Shown here in pieces: positions 1 to 10,899 of a stretch of 64,000 nt of DNA. Positions within the stretch are counted from its first letter, which is position 1, and the number at the start of each line of letters is the position of its first letter. Under the pieces are notes generated by a model, which did no database searches, had not been told where the DNA came from, and was given only the letters and a program-made list of their open reading frames with translations. The DNA is taken from assembly GCA_035772405.1 (NCBI GenBank), contig JAYKKM010000224.1, forward strand, positions 3,554,501 to 3,618,500, read 5' to 3'. The DNA is from Chrysogorgia sp. JL179-B06 (taxonomy: Eukaryota > Cnidaria > Anthozoa > Scleralcyonacea > Chrysogorgiidae). A program made the position numbers and the translations under genes.

Positions 1-2
1 TG

Positions 3-356
3 AATGGTTCCCCTCTCATATGGGATTACAACGATAAAGGAGAAGGATACGCGTACGGTGTACGTGTACGGGATACGGATACGTATACGTCGAAAGTGTT
101 TAATTTCGAAGACTTTAAACCCGTCAAACCTATTCAGGATAATGGTGATTCTGATAGTGATGATAGTTTGAAAGCATTTTTGGGGATTGACGATGTAAAG
201 GAGGAACAAGTATTTAATAGAAACAACATTAAAAAAAAGTATATACCCGTTGTGATATTAATAGTCTTCGACAGAATTTTCCAAATCAAAAATATATTTT
301 ACAACACTGTATATACTTTCCCTCGGGTAATCTATCCAGGTATAAATTATATTTAG
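3..356 (+). CDS. Unrecognised open frame entering from the left edge (partial)
   Basis: The frame is open from the first bases of the window to a stop at 354-356, so the start lies outside. The readable part has a tyrosine-rich start, then an acidic, serine-rich stretch (DSDSDDS) and a lysine run, after which composition turns hydrophobic and less protein-like. The real coding part may therefore stop near position 236. The DNA around 50-92 is built from 'tacg' and 'gtacg' words that are partly self-complementary. I recognise no domain. It could be the last exon of a host gene or a transposon remnant. Confidence 0.3.
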   Translation, partial: NGSPLIWDYNDKGEGYAYGVRVRDTDTYTSKVFNFEDFKPVKPIQDNGDSDSDDSLKAFLGIDDVKEEQVFNRNNIKKKYIPVVILIVFDRIFQIKNIFYNTVYTFPRVIYPGINYI

Positions 357-594
357 AAGTGGTAGATGAGGGAATTCTTTGTCAGCATAAATATCTAACA
401 ACAATTATGATAACTGATGATTCCATACTTAGTTCCATTAATAAAGAAATGTATTTAGATTAAATAAAAACAATAAAAAGATTTGTTTTTTCAAAAAAAA
501 GTTATTGTGTGTTAAAGTACATTTTATTTTTTTTAAAAAATATACTATTTGAAAAACACCAAATATCCTTCGATCATCTTGTTGTTTTTTTTTT

Positions 595-921
595 TCAAAC
601 GTTCGTGGAGATATTTCGTAATGTAAAAGTTGAATCAAAATATACTTGTTCTTGCAAATTGATTGCGGTATTTCGATCAACTATTGCAAGCAAATAATTT
701 GAAGATACGCCCAGTTCCGTATTGAGATATGATTCTGGATTGAGATCTTTTACTATTAACGCTCGACGATTCGGACCAAAATGAATAAAATCCTCTTTCA
801 TATAAACCACAGCATAAAGCTTAGAATCCTTGCAATCACGACATAAATCAGCATCCTTATATATTTTAATATGTAAAAGATTTATTACTTCTTCCTCTGA
901 TTCTGCCATGATTTTAATCAT
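595..921 (-). CDS. Unrecognised 108-aa open frame
   Basis: The frame reads on the minus strand with two possible ATG starts, the second giving an acidic N-terminus (MAESEEEV). A CRDCKDSK stretch lies near residue 28. Composition looks protein-like up to about residue 85, but I recognise no family. It lies head to head with AT-rich DNA. It may be a fragment of a longer gene or an exon. Function unknown. Confidence 0.3.
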   Translation of the reverse strand: MIKIMAESEEEVINLLHIKIYKDADLCRDCKDSKLYAVVYMKEDFIHFGPNRRALIVKDLNPESYLNTELGVSSNYLLAIVDRNTAINLQEQVYFDSTFTLRNISTNV

Positions 922-1560
922 GATTTTTATAATATCAGTTTTTATACTTTTTTTTTGGGATATATTTCATCTATTTAAAAACACGAAATAATTATTTGAG
1001 ACATATCATCTAAAAATATTTTGAGAAATATCCTTTTTAAAAATACCGTAACTAAGGAATATCAGTCATTCGGCCATAAGATGGCGTCGAGGTAAGAGCT
1101 CCGTGGCGGAAATTTCTATGATTAATTCTATCAAAATTTGATTATTTTTATTTCAAACTACATTACAAGGCTTCCAATAAAAATATGGAATATTTTTGGA
1201 TGGCACGTGCACGTAAGTATACATCACATCGGGTGAGGTATGATGGTTATGTATAATAGAATTTTTTGTATTTTTTTTTTCAAAAACGCGGTGTGTGTGT
1301 CAGAGTCTATATATATCACAGATGCTTAACACTATTCACCTTGAATGACCTTCAAACTCTCTGGTCGTTCAGAGACGACTATAAAACTGGTCGTACAACA
1401 ACACGACCAAAGTGATATATATACTCTTGACCGCGACCACTTTTTGACTAATTTTAATACAAAAAACCTCTTGTATACGACCAGGTGCATATCCCCCCTG
1501 ATTTGATCACTGGTCGCTCTTTACAGGGTGACCACACCTTAAAACTATTCAACTCCCCTG
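922..1560. other. AT-rich non-coding stretch
   Basis: I see no gene here. The stretch at 1360-1500 has several 'ggtcgt' and 'acgacc' words that could pair locally. An AC-rich segment with a donor-like 'cacgtaagtat' lies at 1208-1218, but I could not attach it to an exon. Confidence 0.4.
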
Positions 1561-1565
1561 GAAAT

Positions 1566-1645
1566 ATGGGACTGGACTGTGCTCTGATTGGTCAATTCAA
1601 ATCATACTCGATTCTGATTGGCTTAGAGCTCAGTCCAGTCCCTAA
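1566..1645. repeat. Short hairpin repeat with GGGACTGGACTG ends
   Basis: The sequence GGGACTGGACTG near the left end is matched by CAGTCCAGTCCC at the right. Inside, 'gctctgattgg' and 'ctgattggcttagagc' repeat in part. It looks like a very short MITE remnant of about 80 bp. Similar 'ggactggactgg' words occur at 33441 and 42417. Confidence 0.5.
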
Positions 1646-1690
1646 CACATTGATAATAATAATATATATATTATTACTACTTTGTTGCAG

Positions 1691-2699
1691 GTTCGTTTTG
1701 CGGCAAACCATCTATCAAGATAAACAACATGACCAGAATATCTGATGCGACTACAGCCGAATGCGACCAGGCGCGGATTTAGAAGTTAGTCGCATAAATT
1801 AGACACTTCATGAACAACCCTATTGGTTATGCTTTTCTTAAGAATAATTCAGAACAAAAACCTATCCAATAGGATTGTTATTCACAGGTATTTGAATTGC
1901 AAATTCTAAATCTAATTTATGCGACTAACTTCTAAATCCGCGCCTGGCGACTACCAATATGAAGCTTCGCCAGCAAGTCAGAAAGTTTCTCTCAAAACCG
2001 TCATGAACTCCGTCGAACCAAATCAAATAGTTGGCCAAGTAGAAGGAAAAATAACAAAGAGTGGAGAAGTTCAAATTAAAGGCGCTAGCAACCTCCAAAT
2101 GATGAACTCAGTCATAAACGATACTACAGAAATGGTTAATCTTTCACTTTGGGAACAAGATGTCGACAAAGTTGAATCCGGTAGAGTCTACCGTGTTTCG
2201 ACTTTTTAATGGTAAAAAGGTCTTGACTTCTACCAGAAATTCAACTTTTGAAGAAATCAACGACGAAAGTATGAATAACCTCGAAGAAAGTGAAGCAGAA
2301 AAACTTCTGGATGATTTGAATGAGGTAAAAGTTATGGTTGTGGAGTGTATTCAGCAAATAGAAAATATTGATCGTTTTCTAAAATGTCTCCACTGCCACA
2401 AAAAGCTGCAGACGAGCATAACCAGAAAAATAATTGGTTGTGACAGTTGTCACCATCGAATGCGTGTAGCAGATTGTCCAAAATCCATATCTGTTCGCCT
2501 GATGATGCTACAGGAAGACAATATCACTGCCAGTGCCATCTCACTAACGATCTTCCATGAGAATCTGGAAAAAGTAATCGAAGGCGCATTACAGAAAGAC
2601 GACGATCAATTAAGTGAGAACATTCTCGACCTCACCCACCTCCGTGTCAAGTATAACAGCGGTAATATTATAGAAGAACTGGTAACACTTGGTGATTAG
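1691..2699 (+). pseudogene. RPA-like OB-fold / zinc-ribbon protein, split by a MITE and a frameshift
   Basis: The middle of the protein has the layout of a replication protein A OB-fold: a VxGxI strand, then NLSLWEQDVDKVESGRVY, then FRLFNGKKVLTST. The C-terminal part has two CxxC-type pairs (CLHC at 2383-2394 and CDSC at 2440-2451) spaced like a zinc ribbon. Together these suggest single-stranded DNA binding, as in RPA1-like proteins that some mobile elements also carry. A splice-acceptor-like ttgttgcag precedes 1691. Two breaks are visible. A palindromic MITE fills 1768-1951, and a one-base frame change lies near 2196-2206, where frame 2 stops and frame 3 continues with matching sequence. 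Removing the MITE with one target copy rejoins the frame before and after it. Host gene or element gene cannot be decided here. Confidence 0.6.
1768..1946. mobile_element. 179-bp palindromic MITE with 5-bp target duplication
   Basis: The outer ends CAGGCGCGGATTTAGAAG and CTTCTAAATCCGCGCCTG belong to a perfect inverted repeat covering 1767-1803 and 1911-1947 (37 bases per arm). Inner parts also pair (cctattgg against ccaatagg). The direct repeat GCGAC at 1763-1767 and 1947-1951 is the likely target duplication. CAGG/CCTG ends resemble hAT-type termini, but those elements normally make 8-bp duplications, so the superfamily is unsettled. Confidence 0.85.
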
Positions 2700-3178
2700 T
2701 TCAGATATACAAACTCTCTAAACACCATAAAACACTAAATAGTGACACGGTGACATTTTTAGTAAAGTTTATATTCGCGTTATGTTATGTAAATTATGGA
2801 TTTATTTTTTCCAAAATTAGATTTGTTTAAGTTAATATTTAGTCTTGGTAATATAACCTTTGTTTATATTTCTATTACCATTTGCAAGCAAAGTGTAATA
2901 CAATCAAAGACTAGCTAATTGTATTAATTATATTGTCAAATATACTCTGACACATCTGTCACATGATCACATCCCACAAAACATACAAGTCTAGTGTTAT
3001 CGCATGTTTAAAAACTTGACAAAAAAAGTCCCAGGGGTTGCTTGCACATGGTCATAGTAGTATTTTTACAACAAATTTTGTTATTGTTATTTAAATAGTT
3101 GCCTCTCTCTCTATATATATATATATAATATTGTATCAGCTGTAGAAAAAGCTGAAAAGTAAACTTCCAGTTGATATT
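2700..3178. other. AT-rich non-coding stretch
   Basis: Downstream of the OB-fold pseudogene I see only AT-rich DNA, a CT run followed by (TA)n at 3105-3127, and no gene. Confidence 0.4.
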
Positions 3179-3291
3179 TAACAATTAGTCACTGAAGTCG
3201 AGGTGACTATCGTTGAATATTTACCGAGCCGCGAAGCGGCGAGATAAATATTCAACGATAATCACCGAGACTGAGGTGACTAATTGTTTTA
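3179..3291. repeat. Fold-back MITE with a GCCGCGAAGCGGC centre
   Basis: The arms begin AACAATTAGTCAC and end GTGACTAATTGTT. Inner arms atcgttgaatattta and taaatattcaacgat also pair, and the centre ccgcgaagcgg is itself a hairpin. The whole unit can fold as one imperfect hairpin of about 110 bases. Confidence 0.8.
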
Positions 3292-4740
3292 GTATAATTT
3301 CAGGCTTGAACTGAATATTCAATTGAGAAGTTTTAAACAGACAGTTTGAACTGTGTTATGCTCGATGTTTTCTTCACGCTTGACAGCTTTCAAAAACACA
3401 CTAACGATCAAAACGGACGTAAAAATACAAATAATTATACGATAAACAACTTCCTTACCCTTAGACAGTTCTATCTTGAGAGAATTCTGATATATACAAT
3501 GTCTTTATGCTAAGTTTTTGAGCCTTTTCGACGATTTTTTAGTTATAATAATATAGTCGCCATTTTGAAAAAAAATCGTCATGTTTTAGAAACCATACAT
3601 CAAAATGCTGATACCGAGAGGGGATCCGAAGCCGAAGGCTTATCCACCGAAGCCGAAGGCTCAACCTCATTCAATAATTGTTTATTAAACTATTTTAATA
3701 ACCTATTGTGTTTCCCTGTTCATATTTTGAGCAGGTTGTGACATTCAGATCTCACTTGCAACACTGCTACCACATGAAATAAACTATAAACTGTTGAATA
3801 CATTTAACATTATTTATACAGGGTTCATATCTCCGGGGGGGGGGGGGATATTTATATGCATTGATGAAACTGGGGTTGTTCCAGTGAACTCTAAAGACTT
3901 CACTGGGTTGTTCAGACTGAGTGCCTGTGCACGGACACCAGATCACAGATGAAAGGGTGTTCACACGCACTCCCAACTAGCCCTGAGCGATGCGTCTTGG
4001 TGCTCCTTGGCGCAATATAATTTTTGACCATGTGTCAGCAGTGCTTAATACGGTAATCCTTTTGCAAATGTATGTTTTTTACGTTGGTTCATTATGTTGA
4101 TGAGGTATTGTAGGAGAAAAGACCAAGGGTATTCGGGAAAAAGTGCTGGGAACCATGTTACCATGGAAATCCTGGCCCGCCCGGGTACTACCTCATGAGG
4201 TAGCCGGGTTTTTCACTTGGATACAGTGCCGAGTCTGAACAACCCCTATACTAGAAGTTACTATTAATTGGCAAATATATGTACGGTATATGAAAATTCA
4301 AGGAAAGTGCTGTCTGAAAGGCCATGGAATCTGACATTTAAAAAAATTGTGAGAGTAAGCCTTGTGTTTTATAAGTTGTAATAAACACAGTATAAAAATA
4401 TACATACAAATTTTAAAACGACAAATTACTGACTGATCCCAATATGTTGACATGTATACATAATACGTATGAATGATGAAATCATCACACTGTTATTTTC
4501 AACGAGTAGTTTTTAACTCCAGAATCGGGCTTTAAATTTTGAGTCCAAAACAATCCGATTTTTGGAGTTAAATGTTACTCTTCTTTTCGGAGTTAAGTTA
4601 ATTTTACTCCAGAAATTTGCGTTAAAATATAAAAATAAACTCCATGTTTTCGAGTTAAATGCACTTGCATGTCTTTATTTTAAACACTATCCTAACAAAT
4701 ATTTTTACTTAACGCAAGTTTGTATAAATAAAATAACTCA
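3292..4740. other. Non-coding stretch with small palindromes
   Basis: No gene is recognised. Visible items are a direct repeat of 'gaagccgaaggct' (3629-3661), a run of 12-13 G at 3835-3848, a palindrome 'ctacctcatgaggtag' at 4189-4204, and 'actcc'/'gagttaa' words in both orientations at 4500-4660. Confidence 0.4.
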
Positions 4741-5243
4741 ATATCGGTCTCTTCCTGATAAACTTGCATGGAGGCGAGCCATAGCTCGGTAAGCGAGATA
4801 GTTTTTTGGCTCGTGTTTATATGAGTGAATTTCATTCCTGTCTATAGTCTCCCTTCGCAGTCACTAGCTTCTGAGGTAAACGAGTACGTCAGTTGGCTGA
4901 CAGAGCCTTTTTTTCTCCCAAAATGTACGTCACGAAAGGCCCACGTTGCCCGGTCGCTTTTTTCAAGTCTTATCTCGCCAGAAATCCAGATTCGCGATTT
5001 TATTTGACAGCAATCAGCCCCAAGCTCCGAAATAGTTTGGTATAAACTATAACAGCGACAACCACTTGGCCAAACTCACTTGGTACAATACATCAGCGTT
5101 GCACCATGACTATATCTGGTCGCTTCACCAATCATATATATTCCGTTTGTCGGACAATGATTTCCACACTACCCACGCGAATGTCGACCATTAATTAAAC
5201 ATCATTGCCATTGGGTTGGCTTGACAAATAAATTTGAAGTCTT

Positions 5244-5615
5244 TATGGACAATTATTCTGAAGCGTCCGAACAACAACAAACTTGAAAGACATGTCCCTG
5301 AAGTTGAGCGGTATTAATAAACACATCGAGGAAATGAAAGCATCGACAAGACCGAAGAACGAGTTTTACAGTCTTTATCCACCAATTCGTCCTCCCTTTC
5401 AAAACCGGCATCAACCATGTTCCCAGGACTGCTTTTCGTTCGGTGATGGCAATTTGCCTGAAGTCGGTTCTGGTTCTTCAAGCTTCGACCAGTCGTCAGG
5501 TTCGCCACGAATTAAGCGATTCAAGTTCTGGACAGCAGCGACGAATAACTTTAGCAACGTACTTTTCTGTCATAATATTTATACATTTTACAATGCATAT
5601 TTGTATTGTTTTTGA
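5244..5615 (+). other. Possible coding fragment, unrecognised
   Basis: An ATG at 5244 opens a short acidic frame that stops after about 13 codons. A second frame from 5283 runs 110 codons, with a plausible alpha-helical start (LSGINKHIEEMKAS) and a proline/serine-rich middle. The two could be one gene broken by a frameshift, for example the first frame of a retroelement, but no diagnostic motif is present. The last ~35 residues look like non-coding translation. Confidence 0.25.
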
Positions 5616-6090
5616 GGCTTCACATATCTTCGAACTTTCTTTTCCGAGGCCGGCAGTTAAAAATTAATTAAAATTTCGTTTGTCTAAAAACGTGATTGAC
5701 AGGTTTTTGTTTGTAATTTTTCTCCAATCAGATTCAAGTATTTTGCTGGCTTCTTTGACGAATTGTCATATACCCCCCGGAAGATAGATTTTAATGGCTT
5801 TGAAAATACTTTACAAATCATAAAATACAAGTAATATAATAAATATCCCATTGAGTTGTTTGTGCGATAATATTGCCGGGCATTTTACCATTTTTAAAAT
5901 ACACCTGAATTCCGCTGGAAACTCGTAAAAATACTCGGCCGTATATAGGTTCGGTTCATGAGAAGTATGACGTTTGAATTAGTTGTCGAGCGAAGTCGAA
6001 ATTCCCGACAGCTCGAGTCGAACTTAATTATTCAAACTCGCTGAATTAGATTCGGTTCAATCGTCGAACTTATCATTCTTTCGGGCCTTA
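5616..6090. other. Non-coding, repeat-like stretch
   Basis: No gene is seen. At 5948-6010 the words 'ttcggttcatgagaagtatgacg' and 'gtcgagcgaagtcg' resemble the stretch at 16466-16500 (on the other strand), so this is probably a dispersed repeat. Confidence 0.35.
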
Positions 6091-6475
6091 CTATGGCAAG
6101 CCGATTGTAGCAATATTCAATATTGCTATATTTATTCAATTTAATCTTCATATGCATTCAATTCAATCCTTTATATATATTCATTCAATTTAATCTTAAT
6201 ATATATCCATTCAATTTAATGTCAATATATTCATTCAATTTAATATTATTATATCCATTCAATTTAATGTCAATATATTCATTCAATTTAATATTATTAT
6301 ATTCATTTAATTTAATCCGAATATATTCATTCAATTTAATATTATTATATTCATTCAATTTAATGTCAATATATTCATTCAATTTAATATTATTATATTC
6401 ATTCAATTTAATCCGAATATTCATTCAATAAAATTTTTAGTATTTAATCCTGGCGGACTGGGACGAGCGCATAGT
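6091..6475. repeat. 22-23-bp satellite array with transposon-end flank (copy 1)
   Basis: The unit is close to TTCATTCAATTTAATNNNNATA, repeated about 13 times. It is preceded by 'tgtagcaatattcaat' and followed by 'ggactgggacgag'. The same left flank precedes the array at 22.8 kb, and a similar right flank (ggactgggtatgag) follows it. The array is therefore a solo end of the satellite-ended transposon family described at 22.6-32.9 kb. Open frames rich in F, N, S, I across it are artefacts of the repeat. Confidence 0.75.
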
Positions 6476-6797
6476 CAGTACGTAATTTTCGCGCGTTTTG
6501 TTATTTACCCGCCATTATGGTGGACGAGGAGCGTAGTTTATTCATCTACTGTATATACTGTATATTAATTATCACTATTTTACTGTCTAGTCTGTATATA
6601 GTGTATACATATACACTATATATACACAATATACATTATTTACTTTAGATGTATACTATATGTATATACACAAAATATATACACTATATACACTATATAC
6701 TGTACACAATATACACAATACTCCTTCACATTCACTCAATCTCTGACTTAAATACACTATATACACATCTGATTTAGACGTATACTATACGTATATA

Positions 6798-6798
<1 letters not shown>

Positions 6799-6856
<58 letters not shown>
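6799..6856. repeat. (TA)n microsatellite
   Basis: Pure TA repeat of about 29 units. It forms the left flank of the fold-back element that follows, and TA continues on the other side at 7022. Confidence 0.95.
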
Positions 6857-6857
<1 letters not shown>

Positions 6858-7021
6858 CAAAGTGAAAAGGTGGTAAACTGCCAATAATTTAGTGACGAGA
6901 TACTGACGTTTCGAGCGGAGCCCTTCTTCCCTTACCTCGTCTTACTCTGATGAAGGGCTCCGCTCGAAACGTCAGTATCTCGTCACTAAATTCTTGGCAG
7001 TTTACCACCTTTTCACTTTGC
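6857..7021. mobile_element. Fold-back MITE, GCAAAGTGAAAAGG ends, inserted in TA repeat
   Basis: The arms GCAAAGTGAAAAGGTGGTAA and its complement at 7002-7021 enclose a second long inverted pair (gacgtttcgagcggagccc against gggctccgctcgaaacgtc). The element sits inside a TA tract, consistent with a TA target. Relatives are at 60573-60713 and, degenerate, at 63541-63699. The right arm contains a hammerhead-like core (CTGATGA at 6947-6953, GAAAC at 6966-6970). Confidence 0.8.
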
Positions 7022-7057
7022 TATATATTCAAAACACTGTCTATACGCAGCACTCTA

Positions 7058-7061
<4 letters not shown>

Positions 7062-7132
<71 letters not shown>

Positions 7133-7142
7133 TATATATATG
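7062..7142. repeat. (TA)n microsatellite
   Basis: TA repeat of about 40 units with one phase slip near 7126. Confidence 0.95.
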
Positions 7143-7202
7143 TGAGTAGAAGTTTTCTAGTCAGCAAGAGAGCTCAACACAGTAAAATTGTGGAGCAATG
7201 AT

Positions 7203-7618
<416 letters not shown>

Positions 7619-7855
7619 CTTTGCCGTCTTTAGCATAAGAATTACAAGCATTACATGTAATAATAATATAACTACCCACTTATTAAATGCTTCCTACGTG
7701 CACATGTCTATAGTCAAAACTGTATATTATACTGTATATTATCACTATTATATACTGTGGGTGTATACATATACACTGATGCACAAATATACACTATATA
7801 CACTTTTACTATAACGTTTATAGTGTATATATATTGTAGCTGGTGAGCGCGTCAT

Positions 7856-8278
7856 ACGGTTACTAAGTCCCAGTCTCCTTAATGCGAACACGACCAAAGG
7901 GCGGGAAAAGGAGAGTATAGTCAAGGATTGAGAATCAAGTTTTGTTTCGTTTGAATAACCTTGTGTGTATATATGTTTGTATGGTAGCAACACTAAGAAT
8001 GGAAATTCGGTAAGAGAAATCAAATTTACATCTGTATTTCCTTTGTGTATTTCTACAATACGTTTACGTTTCACTTTATGTTTATAACGTCATGTGATAT
8101 AGGCTTTGCCTTTGTACACTTTATCTAGTTTTAACGTCAAGTAAATGGGAATTGAAGTCAACAATTGTCTGCGTTTGGTTTATTTTATATTTCCAAGCTC
8201 TTGTCAGTATTGAACGAATCTCGGCATATTGCGTGTGTTGATATACGAACAAACGTGCGATTATAAAAGAACGTAGCC
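7856..8278 (+). repeat. ~430-bp dispersed repeat, left copy (inverted relative to 14919-15350)
   Basis: The stretch from 'acggttactaagtcccagt' to 'aaaagaacgtagcc' recurs in reverse complement at 14919-15350 with small differences. Its last ~80 bases recur in forward orientation at 14478-14556. The pair brackets the BEL/Pao remnant but is inverted, so these are not its LTRs. Confidence 0.8.
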
Positions 8279-8601
8279 GGGAGTTACAGTAAAACGAATA
8301 CTCTATAGCATAGGGATCAAGACTGGTTGCCTTTCACGCTCGAAAGGTCAGAAACAATTACTTTATTTACTTACCGAATTGGGGATTTTGAAACGCATTT
8401 TAGTTCAGCCGAACGTTGTTTTTGGCGCCATTTTGAATTATCGTATTGTCGGAAGTAGACGGAGCGCATTCGGGCGATCGTCGTAAGTATTGCGTAACGA
8501 CGATATGAACGAAGATAAGTTTAGTTTAGTTTAGTTTAATAAATTTGCCAATATTACATATAAGTCAAACACTGAAACATTTACATACAATAGTTACAAA
8601 T

Positions 8602-10400
8602 ATGTGGCAGGAAGTGGAAACAGGACCGAAGTCCCAATTGACATCCAATCCCCTAAACGAACTCCAAAACGGTAAACGAAGGAGAAAAACATGTGTAGAT
8701 CCAGAAGAAGCAGTCACCTTACACAAAGAATCTGAACACGAGGAGTTTATCAAACAGCTGGAGGATCGCTTTCATGCTGTATCAAGGACATGGAGAAAGA
8801 TCAACCATCTACAATGTCAAATCGTAAATCAAAAGAACATTGCTTTACTAGAGAACGAGTCCTCGCTGCTTAGAAGAATGTATGAAAGACCTAACCACGG
8901 CCCAAGAAGCATGGGAAAATATCCTAAAATCACCAATATGAATGGAAAATATGAGGAGTCCGCGAAACCAATGAGATGTTGAAGCAAGTCAGACAGGCAA
9001 TTTACGAACTGAAAAGTGGCGACGGTGACAGTTCAATCGCCTCTGAGTCTGGAAAATCTGGAAAGAGTAAATCATCTCGTAACTCCTCAGGCAGCACAAT
9101 TTCCACTGCACGACAAAGACGACAGGACTTGGCTGAAGAAGTAGCAACGTTGAAAGCCAGAATGAAACTTATACAGGAGAGGCAAGAGTTAGACCATACT
9201 TAAGCTCGCAGGCTCTGGAGGAAATAGAAAAAAAGAAAGCAAGAGATTCTGAGGGAAGAAAAAATAGTCAAGCAACAAGTGAAAAGGGAAGCAAGGATCG
9301 ACGTCCTGCACAAGATTTGAGAATGACAATGCTTCTCTGGTGCTTCATGGCGATGATTACGGCGACGGTGAGCAACAGCACATACAGAAATTTCTTGAAT
9401 TCGACATCCTACGACAAGGTGACTGAAACCAAACACACACCGAAGGCTCGTGCATCTCAAAATAACTTGACGACGTCTCCACCCGCTCAACATATCACGA
9501 AGGAACCGTTTGTCCAAGTCTCGTCCAACTTTGATGCCCGTGCTTCGGCATTCAATCCTAATACTATTGGATCCTCTACCTTCGCTGCGATCCCTCCTAA
9601 GGACGCGGACATTCCTATTGATCATAGCACAGATGCCCTTGGAAATCCTAATTTACTTCAAGGTCACCTTACTGTTATCACCAAGTTACTTGAAGCCCAT
9701 AATCAGAATCGACTACCTTTACTGGAACCAGGTATTTTCGATGGTAATCCATTGAAGTACCCAACTTGGCTAAAGGCGTTCGAGACGCTTATTGAAAGTA
9801 GAGCAGTCAACCGTGCAGAACGGCTCCATTTTCTGGGAAGATACGTCAAGAAGTGGTCGACGGATTTATGCTCTTAGATGGGGAAGATGCTTATCAAAAG
9901 GCCAAGGAAATGTTATCGAAGCGATTTTGCGATTCATTTGCAGTGGCATCTGCATTCATTTTTCTTTTTTAAAATGAATAGTTCATATATAGTGGTAATA
10001 TATGTAATAGGCTTTATCTTATAATGAAAATGTATAATTAGTTTTACAAGTAACATTAAGAATATATTGTTGTAAGAGCATTGAGACTATTGTATAATGC
10101 TCCTAATTCGTCTTTATTATTATTATTATTATTCCGAAAGAGACTTGAAGAGTGGCCACAAATCGCTCCCTACGATAGCTTGGGACTTAGAAAGTCTCAG
10201 ATTTCCTAATCCAATGTGAAAAGGCGATGGAGAAAATCGGTAGTCTCAACGTTCTGAACGATGATCAAGAAAATCAGAAAATGTCATCAAAACTTCCTAA
10301 GTGGGCCCAGACGAGATGGGGACGATTGGTTTACAAATGGAGGGAGAAGAAAAGCTTTCTAATTTATATCTCAGAACACCCTGGAGCATCTTAACGTCGA
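8602..10400 (+). pseudogene. BEL/Pao Gag-like region (DUF1759 type)
   Basis: An ATG at 8602 opens the Gag frame, which shifts near 8970 and again near 9200 and 9430. A lysine/serine linker and coiled-coil-like segment (RRQDLAEEVATLKARMKLI) precede a region with the DUF1759 hallmark of BEL/Pao Gag: a FxGNPLxYPxWLKAFETLIE motif near 9739-9800. The frame then breaks near 9840, continues in another frame, and is split by a ~173-bp insertion before continuing from 10135. Structural (capsid-like) function is inferred from family knowledge only. Confidence 0.75.
9958..10130 (+). mobile_element. Short insertion with (TTA)n tail inside Gag, 4-bp ATTC repeat
   Basis: About 173 bp interrupts the Gag reading frame, which resumes in register after it. 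ATTC occurs directly before (9954-9957) and after (10131-10134). The insert ends in an (att)n run, as SINE- or RTE-like retroposons do. I see no tRNA-type promoter boxes. Confidence 0.65.
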
Positions 10401-10429
10401 AGGACCCGAGACACAGCTTTCCCTGTCAA

Positions 10430-10860
10430 CCATGCACGCCGACAATGAAACGATACTAAGCCACTGGATTAAAGGTCTAGTCGTGAGCGATTTCAACCGT
10501 AGCACCTCTATACGACTTCCCCGTACGTTCTCCTCTACGAAGATTCCAGTTAAACGATCTCAGATACCACGCCCTGAAATGGCACGCAACTGGGGGCACC
10601 TCGAAGGCATCGCTCCAGAGTTGGCCTCCCTATCGACACGATGTGCAAGTTGGATTACTCATTGGATCGAACTGCCCTCAAGTCCATTATGCCTCGCGAA
10701 GTCGTGTCTGGCCGCGGAAATGAGCCGTACGCACAGAAAGACTGATTTTGGCTGGGGAATTGTTGGTAACGTACACTTACAAACTATCGAAGAATTGGAC
10801 GAGGATCCAACAGCAACGATACATCAAGTAATAACACGCACAGTTCCAGTATCGAGTGAG
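10430..10860 (+). pseudogene. BEL/Pao aspartic protease region (DUF1758-like), shifted
   Basis: Between 10500 and 10780 alternate frames give pieces matching the retropepsin-like DUF1758 region that precedes reverse transcriptase in BEL/Pao elements, ending in TDFGWGIVG (about 10741-10770). The region is shifted at least twice, and I could not place the catalytic aspartate with confidence. A large part of the usual zinc-knuckle/linker before it seems deleted. Confidence 0.55.
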
Positions 10861-10899
10861 CCGGATCAAAGGGTGTGTACCTAATTCTCCGTCAAGACC

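Noticed and set aside
3767..3976. 69-aa minus frame
   Set aside because: Includes a poly-G run read as proline and has no recognisable features.
6123..6431. Open frames with repeated FNLI/YNNIKLNE
   Set aside because: Produced by the 22-bp satellite in both directions. The same applies to 22892-23218 and 32517-32837.
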